Shown one piece after another: positions 16,845 to 25,214 of a stretch of DNA of 64,000 bases. Source of the DNA: Alcanivorax sp. (GTDB lineage Bacteria; Pseudomonadota; Gammaproteobacteria; Pseudomonadales; Alcanivoracaceae); assembly GCA_022565695.1 (NCBI GenBank), contig JAIUME010000003.1:248001-312000 (forward strand). Reading direction: 5' to 3'. The position numbers were made by a program, and so were the translations under genes. Position 1 is the stretch's first letter, and each line of letters starts with the position of its first letter. The notes below the pieces were generated by a model that was given only the letters and a program-made list of their open reading frames with translations, made no database searches and was not told where the DNA came from.

Positions 16845-18119
16845 TCATAACTGGCGTGTGGGTACGGATAGTACGCCTTCTTCACCTTCGCTGCGTGCAA
16901 TGAGCACGGCGCCGACGCTGTCGCCCCAGATGTTCACCGCAGTGCGACACATATCCAGAACCCGATCGGTGACCAGAATCAGTCCGATGGCCTCTGGTGG
17001 CAGGCCCACCATGCCCAGGATCAGTGTGATCGCCACCAGGCTGGCAGCAGGCACGCTGGCGACGCCGATAGACGTCAGCAGCGCAGCAATGACGATCATG
17101 AACTGGGAGGCCAGCGACAGATCCATGCCGTAGGCCTGGGCAATAAAGACAACAGCAACACATTCATACAGCGCGGTGCCATCCATGTTCACCGTGGCAC
17201 CCAGTGGCAGTACGAAGGTGGCTGTGCGGCGGGAGACGCCCGAGCGTTTTTCAACACACTCCATGGTCAGCGGCAGCGTGGCGGCCGAGCTGGCGGTGGA
17301 AAAAGCGGTCAGCAACGCCGGTGTCATCGCCTTCATGTGCCGCGCGGGGCTGCGATGCGCGATCAGCCGAATGGCCAGAGGCAGAATGACGAAAGCATGT
17401 ATTGCCAGCGCCAGCAGCACGGTGAGGAAAAACCACGCCAGTGGTGCGATGGCGGAGAAGCCGGTGCGGACCACCGTGGCGGCAATCAGGCCAAACACCC
17501 CCAATGGCGCGAAGCGAATGATGAACATGGTGATCTTGACCATGGTCTCGTACAGACCATCGATGGCATGGCGCAGCGCACTGCCGGCGTCACCGTCGAC
17601 CTGGCGCAGGAAATAGCCGAACAGCAGGGAGAATACGATCAGACCCAGCAGCTGTCCGGTGGCCGCTGCCTGGAACAGATTCGAGGGCACCATCTGCAGA
17701 ATGATGCCGGCGAAATCGCCGGCACCGCGTCCCTCGACGCGTGCCAGAACGTCGGCGGTATTCTCCGCCAGCCCGAGTCGATCACCCGCCGCTTCGCCAC
17801 CGATAATGCCGGGCTGGATCATGTTCACCACCAGCAGGCCGACAACGACGGCGACCAGGCTGGTGCCGAGATAATACGCGAGTGTCTTGCCACCGAGACG
17901 ACCGAGGTCCCGGCCGTCCGCCAGCCCGGTCAGGCTGCTGATGATCGCGGTGGTGATCAGGGGCACCACCACCATTTGCAGGCCACTGATGAACAGCTCG
18001 CCCACCGTGTCGTAGATGGCCAGCAGGGGAATGCCGAAAAGCTGCGTGGTCTCTGTGGTCAGCCAGCCTGCCAGGGCGGCCAGCACCATGGCCAGGAAAA
18101 TCTGGTTATGCAGCTTCAC
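16845..18119 (-). CDS. Dicarboxylate/amino-acid:cation symporter (DAACS)
   Basis: A 424-residue membrane transporter of the GltP/DctA family. It has eight predicted helices plus two re-entrant loops. The serine-rich loop TAFSTASSAATLPLT and the sodium/substrate motif GATVNMDGTALYE are conserved. It imports C4-dicarboxylates or glutamate/aspartate with protons or sodium. The start is GTG at 18119 (VKLHNQIFLAM) with GGGAG at a good distance. It reads in the same direction as the SDR but is probably a separate unit. Confidence 0.93.
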   Translation of the reverse strand: MKLHNQIFLAMVLAALAGWLTTETTQLFGIPLLAIYDTVGELFISGLQMVVVPLITTAIISSLTGLADGRDLGRLGGKTLAYYLGTSLVAVVVGLLVVNMIQPGIIGGEAAGDRLGLAENTADVLARVEGRGAGDFAGIILQMVPSNLFQAAATGQLLGLIVFSLLFGYFLRQVDGDAGSALRHAIDGLYETMVKITMFIIRFAPLGVFGLIAATVVRTGFSAIAPLAWFFLTVLLALAIHAFVILPLAIRLIAHRSPARHMKAMTPALLTAFSTASSAATLPLTMECVEKRSGVSRRTATFVLPLGATVNMDGTALYECVAVVFIAQAYGMDLSLASQFMIVIAALLTSIGVASVPAASLVAITLILGMVGLPPEAIGLILVTDRVLDMCRTAVNIWGDSVGAVLIARSEGEEGVLSVPTRQL

Positions 18120-18189
18120 GCATCACTCCCTGTTGTGTTTTTTGCATAGCATACGCAGCGGGCAATGGCTGCCGCAACTGGCCAGCTCG

Positions 18190-18222
18190 CCATGCAGGTC
18201 ATGCAGCTCGTGCAGATCATGG
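18190..18222. repeat. Imperfect 9-bp tandem repeat between two minus-strand genes
   Basis: Consecutive units CATGCAGGT, CATGCAGCT, CGTGCAGAT and CATGGAAG form an imperfect array. It is located between the stop of the 241-residue gene (18227) and the start of the symporter (18119). Confidence 0.65.
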
Positions 18223-18226
18223 AAGT

Positions 18227-18952
18227 CTACAGCAACTGGTTCAGGTGGCTATCCAGGTTCGGATGCGTGTCACGCACCTGAGTGACGGCATCGGCCAGCG
18301 CCCGGTCTGCGCTGACGGGGCCGATGCGCTCGGCCAGTAGTACGTAGGTCCGGTTGACCAGCGCCTGCAGCAGCGCCTCCGGCACGGGCGGGACATTCAG
18401 TGCACTCTCTGTTTGATCCGGCGCAGCGCGCCGTTCAGCGTTATCGCGGCCAAGCCAGTGCTGCATGGCGCTGACCAGTGGTGGCGGCAAGGTGTCGCGG
18501 TTCAGCGAAGCCAGCAGATCCAGGCGAAAGCTGTGTCGTTGCGACAGTGGCACCCGGCTGCTCAATGCTTCCATTAACGCAGAGAACGCAGCGGCCACAG
18601 AGGCCGATGAGCCGGTTTTCACCGAGCCATCCTTTGTTGTGGCATCTGTCGGGACATCTGTCGAGGCATCGCTGCGCCGCTGGGGAAGCTGCCCGGCCAG
18701 TGGGTCGGGCAGCAGGGACTGCACGGGCATGTTCATGGCCTGCACCAGGCTCAGCAGTATTGCGGAGCGTCTCTCGCGCAGACTCTCGTCCTGGCAGATA
18801 TCCGCCACAAACCGCTGCAGCGTGAACCGCGGGCGCTCAGCATAGTGGGTTTCCCAGTGATGCAGAGCGGCCATCAGATCTTCACGGGGCAGGAAGGGTT
18901 TCAGGCCCGTGAAGACGGCGCGGCGCTTGTCGACAAGCTCGTGGGTTTTCAT
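18227..18952 (-). CDS. Hypothetical protein co-transcribed with amt
   Basis: A 241-residue protein I do not recognise. An N-terminal helical part (residues 1-85) begins MKTHELVDKRRAVFTG and contains ALHHWETHYAERPRF. A low-complexity Ser/Thr/Asp linker follows (about 95-120), and then a second helical part ends QVRDTHPNLDSHLNQLL. No membrane segments or enzyme motifs are visible. The ATG overlaps the amt stop by four bases, in the place where many genomes have glnK upstream of amt. It is not a PII protein: the T-loop motif is absent. Confidence 0.7.
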   Translation of the reverse strand: MKTHELVDKRRAVFTGLKPFLPREDLMAALHHWETHYAERPRFTLQRFVADICQDESLRERRSAILLSLVQAMNMPVQSLLPDPLAGQLPQRRSDASTDVPTDATTKDGSVKTGSSASVAAAFSALMEALSSRVPLSQRHSFRLDLLASLNRDTLPPPLVSAMQHWLGRDNAERRAAPDQTESALNVPPVPEALLQALVNRTYVLLAERIGPVSADRALADAVTQVRDTHPNLDSHLNQLL

Positions 18953-20241
18953 CGACTTACCTCGATGCTGCTGGCTCTCTCTGCGGTGTAGGCGGTGGTC
19001 TCACCCGAGAATTCCGGATAACCGATCTCGGCATGCTCGCTGAGATCAAGCCCGCGCTGTTCATGCAGTGCGCTGGCCCGCAGGCCCATGGTCAGGGCGA
19101 TGACGCCATACATCAGCAGGGCGGAGAAAAATGTCCAGGTGAAGCAGGCCAGCACACCAATGACCTGAACCGTGACAACCTGGGCATTGAAGGGGTTATC
19201 CATCAGGAACAGTCCGGCAGCAATGGTGCCCCAGGCGCCGGCGACACCGTGCGCCGACACGGCGCCGACGACATCGTCCAGGCGCCAGCGCAGCAGCAGG
19301 CGCATGCTGACGCTGCACAGAATGCCGGCAATCAGGCCGGTGACCAGTGCGTAAGGCGGCAACATGGTTGCACAGCCGGCAGTGACGCCGACCAGCCCGG
19401 CCAGGCTGCCGTTGACGGTTTCCGTCAGCAGTATCGGCCGACGGCTGATGATGGCCAGTAGCATGCTGCCGCAGGCACCCGCTGCTGCGGCCAACTGGGT
19501 GTTGAGGTTGATCAGCCCGATGTCGGAGGAGGCCTCCAGTGTCGAGCCGCCATTGAAGCCGAACCAGCCGAACCAGAGGATGAAGCCGCCCAGAGCGACC
19601 AGTGTCAGGTTGTGGCCGCGTATTTCCCTGGGCCGACCCTGATCATCGAAGCGTCCCAGGCGTGGGCCCAGCACCAGAATGCCTGCCAGCGCGCACCAGG
19701 CGCCCACGGAGTGCACCACCGATGAGCCGGCAAAATCGATGAAGCCCATTTGCGCCAGCCAGCCATTATCGTTCCAGACCCAGCTACCGAACACCGGGTA
19801 GATGAAGCCGATGATGCCGAGGGCGCCGACCAGATAAGCCCCGAAGCGCGTGCGCTCGGCCATGGCGCCACTGGCGATGGTGGCGGCGGTGGCGGCAAAC
19901 ATGGTCTGGAACAGCAGCATCCCATAGGTCTGGTTGTCAGCCTGGCTGATCATGAAGTCGCTGGTGCCATACCAGCCGTGGCTGTCACCAAACATGAGGC
20001 CATAGCCAATCGCCCAGAAGACGATGGTACCGACACACACATCCATGTAGTTCTTCATGACCACGTTGAGCGCGTTCTTGGCGCGAGACATGCCGGATTC
20101 CAGCAGCGCGAAGCCGGCCTGCATCAGAAACACCATTGCCCCCGCAGCAGCCAGCCAGACCATATTGACGCCTGCGCTTTCATCGCTGGCAGCCGCGATG
20201 GACGGCACCAGACAGAGCGGGCCGATCAGCCAGATATACAT
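18949..20241 (-). CDS. amt: Ammonium transporter (Amt/MEP/Rh family)
   Basis: A 430-residue ammonium channel with a signal-like first segment (IGPLCLVPSIAAASD) and eleven expected helices. The conserved IDFAGSSVVHSVGAW and DDVVGAVSAHGVAGAWG carry the twin pore histidines and the ammonium-site Asp. It imports NH4+/NH3 under nitrogen limitation. The start at 20241 has GGGAG at ten bases; the longer in-frame extension lacks a ribosome-binding site. A sigma-54 promoter and an NtrC-like palindrome lie upstream. The following hypothetical gene overlaps its stop. Confidence 0.95.
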   Translation of the reverse strand: MYIWLIGPLCLVPSIAAASDESAGVNMVWLAAAGAMVFLMQAGFALLESGMSRAKNALNVVMKNYMDVCVGTIVFWAIGYGLMFGDSHGWYGTSDFMISQADNQTYGMLLFQTMFAATAATIASGAMAERTRFGAYLVGALGIIGFIYPVFGSWVWNDNGWLAQMGFIDFAGSSVVHSVGAWCALAGILVLGPRLGRFDDQGRPREIRGHNLTLVALGGFILWFGWFGFNGGSTLEASSDIGLINLNTQLAAAAGACGSMLLAIISRRPILLTETVNGSLAGLVGVTAGCATMLPPYALVTGLIAGILCSVSMRLLLRWRLDDVVGAVSAHGVAGAWGTIAAGLFLMDNPFNAQVVTVQVIGVLACFTWTFFSALLMYGVIALTMGLRASALHEQRGLDLSEHAEIGYPEFSGETTAYTAERASSIEVSR

Positions 20242-20316
20242 GATGTTTGTGCTCCCGAGCGGTTGCATTCGAGTCCGCGCGCGCTTCAGCGTGGATGACT
20301 CCCCCTCAGGAGATGC

Positions 20317-20332
20317 TGCAACCGGCGTGCCA
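20317..20332 (-). promoter_or_regulatory. Sigma-54 (RpoN) promoter of amt
   Basis: On the minus strand the sequence is TGGCACGCCGGTTGCA, an exact fit to the -24/-12 consensus TGGCACG-N4-TTGCA. It is placed so that transcription would begin about 65 bases before the amt start codon. Confidence 0.85.
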
Positions 20333-20434
20333 GCTCGGTGCACAGTCTTGTGGCGTGCCAATGCGGCGTTTGGGCCGTGCTGGCGAGGGCGTGCCCCACG
20401 GCGTGGGCAATAGGCGTGGTGCGGCAGCGAGAAG

Positions 20435-20451
20435 CGCACCATTGAGGTGCG
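20435..20451. promoter_or_regulatory. Putative NtrC enhancer site upstream of amt
   Basis: CGCACCATTGAGGTGCG is a perfect 17-bp palindrome with a five-base centre. It matches the NtrC consensus TGCACC-N5-GGTGCA at all but the two outermost bases. It lies about 105-120 bases upstream of the sigma-54 promoter, a usual enhancer distance. A second palindrome with different spacing is at 20464-20483. The remaining 294-base spacer 20242-20535 holds no gene that I can support. Confidence 0.65.
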
Positions 20452-20535
20452 GTGGGCGAGGCGTGATGCGCGGTGGCGCATCACTGTTAATGCCCACTGT
20501 TATTGCGTTGCCATTGCGGTGTCAGCGTCGGAGTG

Positions 20536-21237
20536 TCAGCGAAAGGTGACCAGATCAGCTGGCTGCAGATGGCTGTAGTTGTTGAAATAAGCCAGGTGCA
20601 GCTGCCCTTGCTCGTGGGTCAGGCAACTGACGGAGGCGTTGGCAATGCGATAATTGAGATGACGCAGCAGGCTGTCGTCGGTGCCCAGTACCTGCTGCAA
20701 TAGCACGGCAATGACACCGCCGGAGGTAAATACGCCGATGCGTTCCCCCGGTCGGGCGTCGGCGAGAATATCGGCCATGGCGTTACGCACACGCTGACGG
20801 AATGCGGGCCAGCTTTCCAGGTCATCTCTGGGGAATTCGCAGGACTGCCAACTGCCCAGGGTGGCCAGTAACAGCGGCTGGAAGTTGCGGTGAAAGCCAT
20901 TCTCTCCGGTCAGCAGCTGTCCCAGCTCGGGTTGCTGGCGGATCACCCGTGGCAGGTAATGACGAACGATATGCTCGGCCTGAAATTCATTGAAGCCGGG
21001 GTGCTCCTGTTGCCGCGAGGTGTCGACCACCTGTGGTTGCCGCAGATACGCAGCCGCAGTGTCGCGTTGCCGAGTCAGGGTGCCGTGGATAACGCGATCC
21101 AGTGGTGCCTCGGCAGACTCTTTCAGGTGGGCCGCCAGTACTTCGGCCTGACGCTGACCCTGTTCTGACAGCACATCATAGTTCTGTGCGCCGAAGGAGG
21201 CCTGGCCGTGGCGGATGAGCAGAATGTCAGTGGTCAT
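20536..21237 (-). CDS. Histidine phosphatase family protein
   Basis: A 233-residue phosphoglycerate-mutase-like protein. It begins MTTDILLIRHGQASFGAQNYD, with the RHG motif and catalytic histidine, followed by LSEQGQRQAEVLA. The second histidine-type motif appears as VFTSGGVIAVLL, where the expected histidine of VsHG is replaced by Ser-Gly-Gly. The same is seen in several members of this subgroup. The substrate is unknown. It precedes amt on the same strand but is separated by the amt regulatory region. Confidence 0.85.
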   Translation of the reverse strand: MTTDILLIRHGQASFGAQNYDVLSEQGQRQAEVLAAHLKESAEAPLDRVIHGTLTRQRDTAAAYLRQPQVVDTSRQQEHPGFNEFQAEHIVRHYLPRVIRQQPELGQLLTGENGFHRNFQPLLLATLGSWQSCEFPRDDLESWPAFRQRVRNAMADILADARPGERIGVFTSGGVIAVLLQQVLGTDDSLLRHLNYRIANASVSCLTHEQGQLHLAYFNNYSHLQPADLVTFR

Positions 21238-21275
21238 GAGTCTCCGGACCAGGGTTGTTTGGCGGATAGTGCCTG

Positions 21276-21737
21276 TCAGGTCAGCACGTTCAATCGGGAA
21301 AGCATATAGCCTGCGGCGGCGACATCAACCTCCTGAATGGATAGCCGGCCCCGATTGACCAGTTCCAGGTGGGCCAGTTGCGGTGTCTGTTTGACGGCCT
21401 TCAATGTGAGCGGGTGTTCAGCATGGCCGCGGTAGGCGACATCCACGCGCACCCAGCGGGGCGCATCCTGGCTGGCGCGCGGGTCGAACCAGGGCGACTG
21501 CGGATCGAACTGGGTCGGGTCCGGGTAGGCGCTGCGCACCACTTCCGCCAGACCGACAATCGCCGGCACCTTGCAACTGGAGTGGTAAATGAACACGGTG
21601 TCGCCCTGCTGCACGCTATCCCGCAGCCGGTTGCGGGCCTGGTAGTTGCGAATGCCTTCCCAGCCGCAGCGCTGTTCCCGCTGAAGATCGTCAATGCTGT
21701 AGGTGTCCGGTTCGGTCTTGAACAGCCAGTACGCCAT
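21276..21737 (-). CDS. EVE domain-containing protein
   Basis: A 153-residue single-domain EVE (PUA-like) protein. It starts MAYWLFKTEPDTYSIDDL, then GWEGIRNYQARN and GDTVFIYHSS, all diagnostic. EVE domains are thought to bind modified bases in nucleic acids and are often linked to RNA modification or DNA-modification defence. This one stands alone, 38 bases upstream of the histidine phosphatase gene on the same strand. Confidence 0.94.
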   Translation of the reverse strand: MAYWLFKTEPDTYSIDDLQREQRCGWEGIRNYQARNRLRDSVQQGDTVFIYHSSCKVPAIVGLAEVVRSAYPDPTQFDPQSPWFDPRASQDAPRWVRVDVAYRGHAEHPLTLKAVKQTPQLAHLELVNRGRLSIQEVDVAAAGYMLSRLNVLT

Positions 21738-21868
21738 GGGCCGCCTCGTGTCATGCCAGTCTGTCGGTCATTGTAGCGGATCGCGTGGGCGTAGCGGGCA
21801 TGATCAGCAGGCGCGACGACGGTGGCGGATTCTGTGATAATCTTCGCCGCCGGAATGGGATGGACAGC

Positions 21869-22798
21869 ATGATCAGTGAACTCGAACAGCAACAGGCCAG
21901 CCAGGCGCTGGTGACCGTGCGGGACTGCCTGCGCTGGGGCGAATCTGCCCTGCGTCGGGGTGAGGCCTTTTTAGGGCACGGCACCGATGATTATGGCGAT
22001 GAAGCGCTGAATCTTCTGCTGCATGTCCTCGGGCTGCCCTGGGATTCGGATCCGCGCTTGCTGGACGCGCGCTTGCTGCCGCTGGAGCTGGACGCCTATG
22101 TGGCGTTGATGACCCGGCGCGTGAATGAGCGTATGCCGGCCGCCTATCTGACCGGGCGCGCCTGGTTCTGCGGCCTGGAGTTCCGCGTGGATGAGCGCGT
22201 CCTGGTGCCGCGCTCGCCGCTGGCGGAGCTGATCGAGCAGGGGTTTGAACCCTGGGTCGTGCCCGAGCAGGTGCACCGGGTGCTGGATCTGTGTACCGGC
22301 AGCGGCTGCATCGCCATCGCGCTGGCGGCGGCCATGCCCCACGCCCAGGTGGATGCCTCGGATATCTCGGCGGACGCCCTGGCAGTGTGCCGTGACAATA
22401 TTGCGCTGCACGGGGCGGAGAATCAGGTCCGGGCACTGCAGGGCGACGGGCTTGGTGCGGCGGAAGGTCGCTATGATCTGATTGTGACCAACCCGCCTTA
22501 CGTCGACGCACAGGATATGGCCAGCCTGCCGGAAGAGTACCGCCACGAGCCAGTGCTGGCGCTGGCCTCCGGCGCCGACGGGCTGGATTTTACCCGGCGG
22601 CTGCTACGGGAAGCGCCGGAGTATCTGACCGAGCATGGTGTGCTGATCGTCGAGGTGGGCAACAGCTGGGAATCCATGCTGCAGGTCTGGCCTGAGGTGC
22701 CCTTTTTCTGGTTTGAATTCGAGCGAGGCGGGCACGGCGTCTTCATGCTGACCCGCGATCAGTTGCTGGCCCACGCAGCGGCGTTTGCGGCGGGCTGA
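21869..22798 (+). CDS. prmB: 50S ribosomal protein L3 glutamine methyltransferase
   Basis: A 309-residue class I SAM methyltransferase. AYLTGRAWFCGLEFRVDERV and LVPRSPLAELIE separate PrmB from PrmC. The SAM loop is DLCTGSGCIAIALA and the catalytic NPPY occurs in VTNPPYVDAQD. It methylates a glutamine of ribosomal protein L3. The start at 21869 has GGGATGG upstream; an in-frame ATG at 21860 is also possible. Only about 110 bases, including a tandem repeat, separate it from aroC. Confidence 0.94.
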   Translation: MISELEQQQASQALVTVRDCLRWGESALRRGEAFLGHGTDDYGDEALNLLLHVLGLPWDSDPRLLDARLLPLELDAYVALMTRRVNERMPAAYLTGRAWFCGLEFRVDERVLVPRSPLAELIEQGFEPWVVPEQVHRVLDLCTGSGCIAIALAAAMPHAQVDASDISADALAVCRDNIALHGAENQVRALQGDGLGAAEGRYDLIVTNPPYVDAQDMASLPEEYRHEPVLALASGADGLDFTRRLLREAPEYLTEHGVLIVEVGNSWESMLQVWPEVPFFWFEFERGGHGVFMLTRDQLLAHAAAFAAG

Positions 22799-22805
22799 GC
22801 AGTCA

Positions 22806-22841
22806 GAGAGACTTACTTGAGAGACTTACTTGAGAGACTTA
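22806..22841. repeat. 13-bp tandem repeat, 2.8 copies, between prmB and aroC
   Basis: GAGAGACTTACTT occurs twice (22806-22818, 22819-22831) and is followed by a partial third copy GAGAGACTTA (22832-22841). It starts eight bases after the prmB stop. Confidence 0.92.
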
Positions 22842-22910
22842 ACGGGCACCGGTCGCCAGCGATGACAGTCATGTCACGCAGATCGGGCCTGACAGACAGG
22901 GCAGGTGAAT

Positions 22911-24032
22911 ATGGCAGGTAACAGCTTTGGTGAACTCTTCCGTGTCACCACCTTCGGTGAGAGTCACGGTCCGGCGCTGGGCGCCATTGTTGACGGCTGC
23001 CCGCCCGGGCTGGCGCTGTCGGAAGCGGACCTGCAGGGGGAGCTGGACCGGCGTAAACCGGGTACCAGCCGTTACACGACCCAGCGTCGTGAGCCGGATC
23101 AGGTGCGTATTCTTTCCGGTGTGTTTGAAGGTAAAACCACGGGCTGCCCGATCGGGCTGCTGATCGAGAATACCGACCAGAAATCCAAGGACTACTCGGA
23201 TATCGCCAGCACCTTCCGGCCCGGCCATGCGGATTACACCTACCACCGCAAGTACGGCTTTCGTGACTACCGGGGGGGCGGGCGTTCGTCTGCCCGCGAG
23301 ACCGCCATGCGCGTCGCGGCGGGCGCCATTGCGCGCAAATGCCTGGCCGAGCAGTTTGGTGTGCGTATCTACGGGGGCGTTGTCCAGATCGGCCACGTAC
23401 GCGCGACGGCGTTCGACTGGAACACGGTCAACGACAATCCGTTCTTTTTCCCGGATGCGGCACAGGTGCCGGCGCTGGAGCAATTGATCAACGGCCTGCG
23501 CAAGGATGGCTCCTCCATCGGTGCGCGCGTCAATGTCTACGCCGAGGGTGTCCCGGCAGGGTGGGGCGAGCCGGTGTTCGACCGTCTGGATGCCGATCTG
23601 GCCCGGGCAATGATGAGCATCAATGCGGTCAAGGCGGTGGAGATCGGCGACGGCTTCGCTGTGGTCGAACAGCGCGGCGAGCAGCATCGTGACGAAATGA
23701 CCCCTGACGGCTTCCTCAGCAATCATGCCGGTGGCGTGCTGGGTGGCGTGACATCCGGCCAGCGCATCAAGGTCTCCATGGCGCTGAAGCCGACATCCAG
23801 CATCCTGATTCCCGGACAGTCCGTGGATGTGAACGGCCAACCGGCTGAAGTCGTCACCAAGGGACGCCACGACCCTTGTGTGGGCATACGTGCTACGCCG
23901 ATCGCCGAAGCCATGCTGGCACTGGTACTGATGGATCACTGTATGCGTCATCGCGCCCAGTGCGGTGACGTGCAGCCCTCTGGCGTGCCTGTTCCGCCTG
24001 GCCTGGATCACGACGTAACGGGCCAGGGTTGA
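22911..24032 (+). CDS. aroC: Chorismate synthase
   Basis: A 373-residue enzyme of the last shikimate-pathway step (EPSP to chorismate, FMN-dependent). It starts [20 protein letters not shown]; the GESHG motif holds an active-site histidine. [14 protein letters not shown] and the late [20 protein letters not shown] motifs are complete. The start at 22911 was preferred to the GTG six bases earlier. It supplies chorismate for the tryptophan genes in the same window. The MFS gene follows at once. Confidence 0.97.
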   Translation: MAGNSFGELFRVTTFGESHGPALGAIVDGCPPGLALSEADLQGELDRRKPGTSRYTTQRREPDQVRILSGVFEGKTTGCPIGLLIENTDQKSKDYSDIASTFRPGHADYTYHRKYGFRDYRGGGRSSARETAMRVAAGAIARKCLAEQFGVRIYGGVVQIGHVRATAFDWNTVNDNPFFFPDAAQVPALEQLINGLRKDGSSIGARVNVYAEGVPAGWGEPVFDRLDADLARAMMSINAVKAVEIGDGFAVVEQRGEQHRDEMTPDGFLSNHAGGVLGGVTSGQRIKVSMALKPTSSILIPGQSVDVNGQPAEVVTKGRHDPCVGIRATPIAEAMLALVLMDHCMRHRAQCGDVQPSGVPVPPGLDHDVTGQG

Positions 24033-24043
24033 GCGTACCGGGC

Positions 24044-25201
24044 ATGCGGGGAATGCCCTGGTACTGGCGCCTGTCTGCGTTTTACCTGTTCTATTTCGCG
24101 CTACTCGGCGTGTTGGTGCCGTACTGGAGTCTGTATCTCCGGGATGATGGCTTCAGCGCTGCCGAGATAGGGCTGCTCATGGCCGTCCCGCAAATCACCA
24201 AGATCGGTGCGCCGAATCTGTGGGGCTGGCTGGCCGACACCACCGGGCAACGCTTGCGCATCATTCGCACCGGTAACCTGCTGGCAGCCGTGATCTTTAC
24301 CGGTGTGTTTTTCGCCGAGGGTTTCTGGTGGATGCTGCTGGTGCTGGCGGGTTTCAGTTTCTTCTGGAATGCGGTGCTGGCCCAGTTCGAAGTACTGACC
24401 CTGAGTGCCCTCGGGCGCCACAGTGATCGCTACAGTCAGATCCGGGTGTGGGGTTCGGTGGGTTTTGTGCTGGCGGTGCTGGTGCTGGGCAGAGTCCTGG
24501 ATAGCGCGCCGGTATCGGTGGTGCCCTGGGTCTTGCTGGGCCTGCTCTGGGCCATCTGGCTGTGCACGCTGACACTGCCCGAGCAACCGCAGGGGCATCA
24601 GCGACCGGTCAGCGGTGGCTTGCTTGCATTGCTGCAGCGTCGCGAGGTGGTGATCTTTTTTGTCTGCGCATTCCTGATGCAGATGTCCCACGGCCCCTAT
24701 TACACCTTCTACACCATCTACCTCGTGGACATGGGCATCAGCCGCAGTATTGCCGGGCAGCTGTGGGCGTTCGGGGTGGTTGCGGAGGTGGCGGTCTTTC
24801 TGCTCATGCACCGGCTGCTGGAGCGGCATTCGCTGGCCCTGATTATTCAGGCGAGCCTGCTGCTGGCGGCGCTTCGCTGGCTGATCATTGCCACCCAGGC
24901 GGACAGCATGAGCATGCTGGTGCTGGCTCAGGTGCTGCATGCGGCCAGCTTTGGCAGCTTCCACGCCGCGTCCATGGCCTGGCTGCATCGCACGTTTCGT
25001 GACGGGCATGCGGGGCAGGGGCAGGCGCTTTACTCCAGCCTGGGATTTGGTGCCGGTTGGGCGGTGGGCGCAACCCTCGCCGGTCTGTTCTGGGACCAGC
25101 TCGGGGGCACCAGCTTCCTGCTCGCGGCGGGTGTGGCGTTGTTTGCCGCGATACTGGCGTTGCTGTTTTTGCGTACACCCGTTTCTGACAAAGCGCCCTG
25201 A
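24044..25201 (+). CDS. MFS transporter (HcaT-like)
   Basis: A 385-residue twelve-helix major facilitator of the MFS_1-like/3-phenylpropionate transporter group. It opens MPWYWRLSAFYLFYFALLG, and LRDDGFSAAEIGLLMAVPQ with APNLWGWLADTTGQR is the family's first loop. GRHSDRYSQIRVWGSVGF is the second signature. The substrate cannot be inferred. A TTG start at 24029 overlapping the aroC stop is the alternative to the ATG used here. Confidence 0.88.
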   Translation: MRGMPWYWRLSAFYLFYFALLGVLVPYWSLYLRDDGFSAAEIGLLMAVPQITKIGAPNLWGWLADTTGQRLRIIRTGNLLAAVIFTGVFFAEGFWWMLLVLAGFSFFWNAVLAQFEVLTLSALGRHSDRYSQIRVWGSVGFVLAVLVLGRVLDSAPVSVVPWVLLGLLWAIWLCTLTLPEQPQGHQRPVSGGLLALLQRREVVIFFVCAFLMQMSHGPYYTFYTIYLVDMGISRSIAGQLWAFGVVAEVAVFLLMHRLLERHSLALIIQASLLLAALRWLIIATQADSMSMLVLAQVLHAASFGSFHAASMAWLHRTFRDGHAGQGQALYSSLGFGAGWAVGATLAGLFWDQLGGTSFLLAAGVALFAAILALLFLRTPVSDKAP

Positions 25202-25214
25202 TCTGCAACCCTGA

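Noticed and set aside
20464-20483. TGATGCGC-GGTG-GCGCATCA as a second NtrC site
   Set aside because: The half-site spacing differs from the NtrC consensus; it could be a hairpin or another protein's site.
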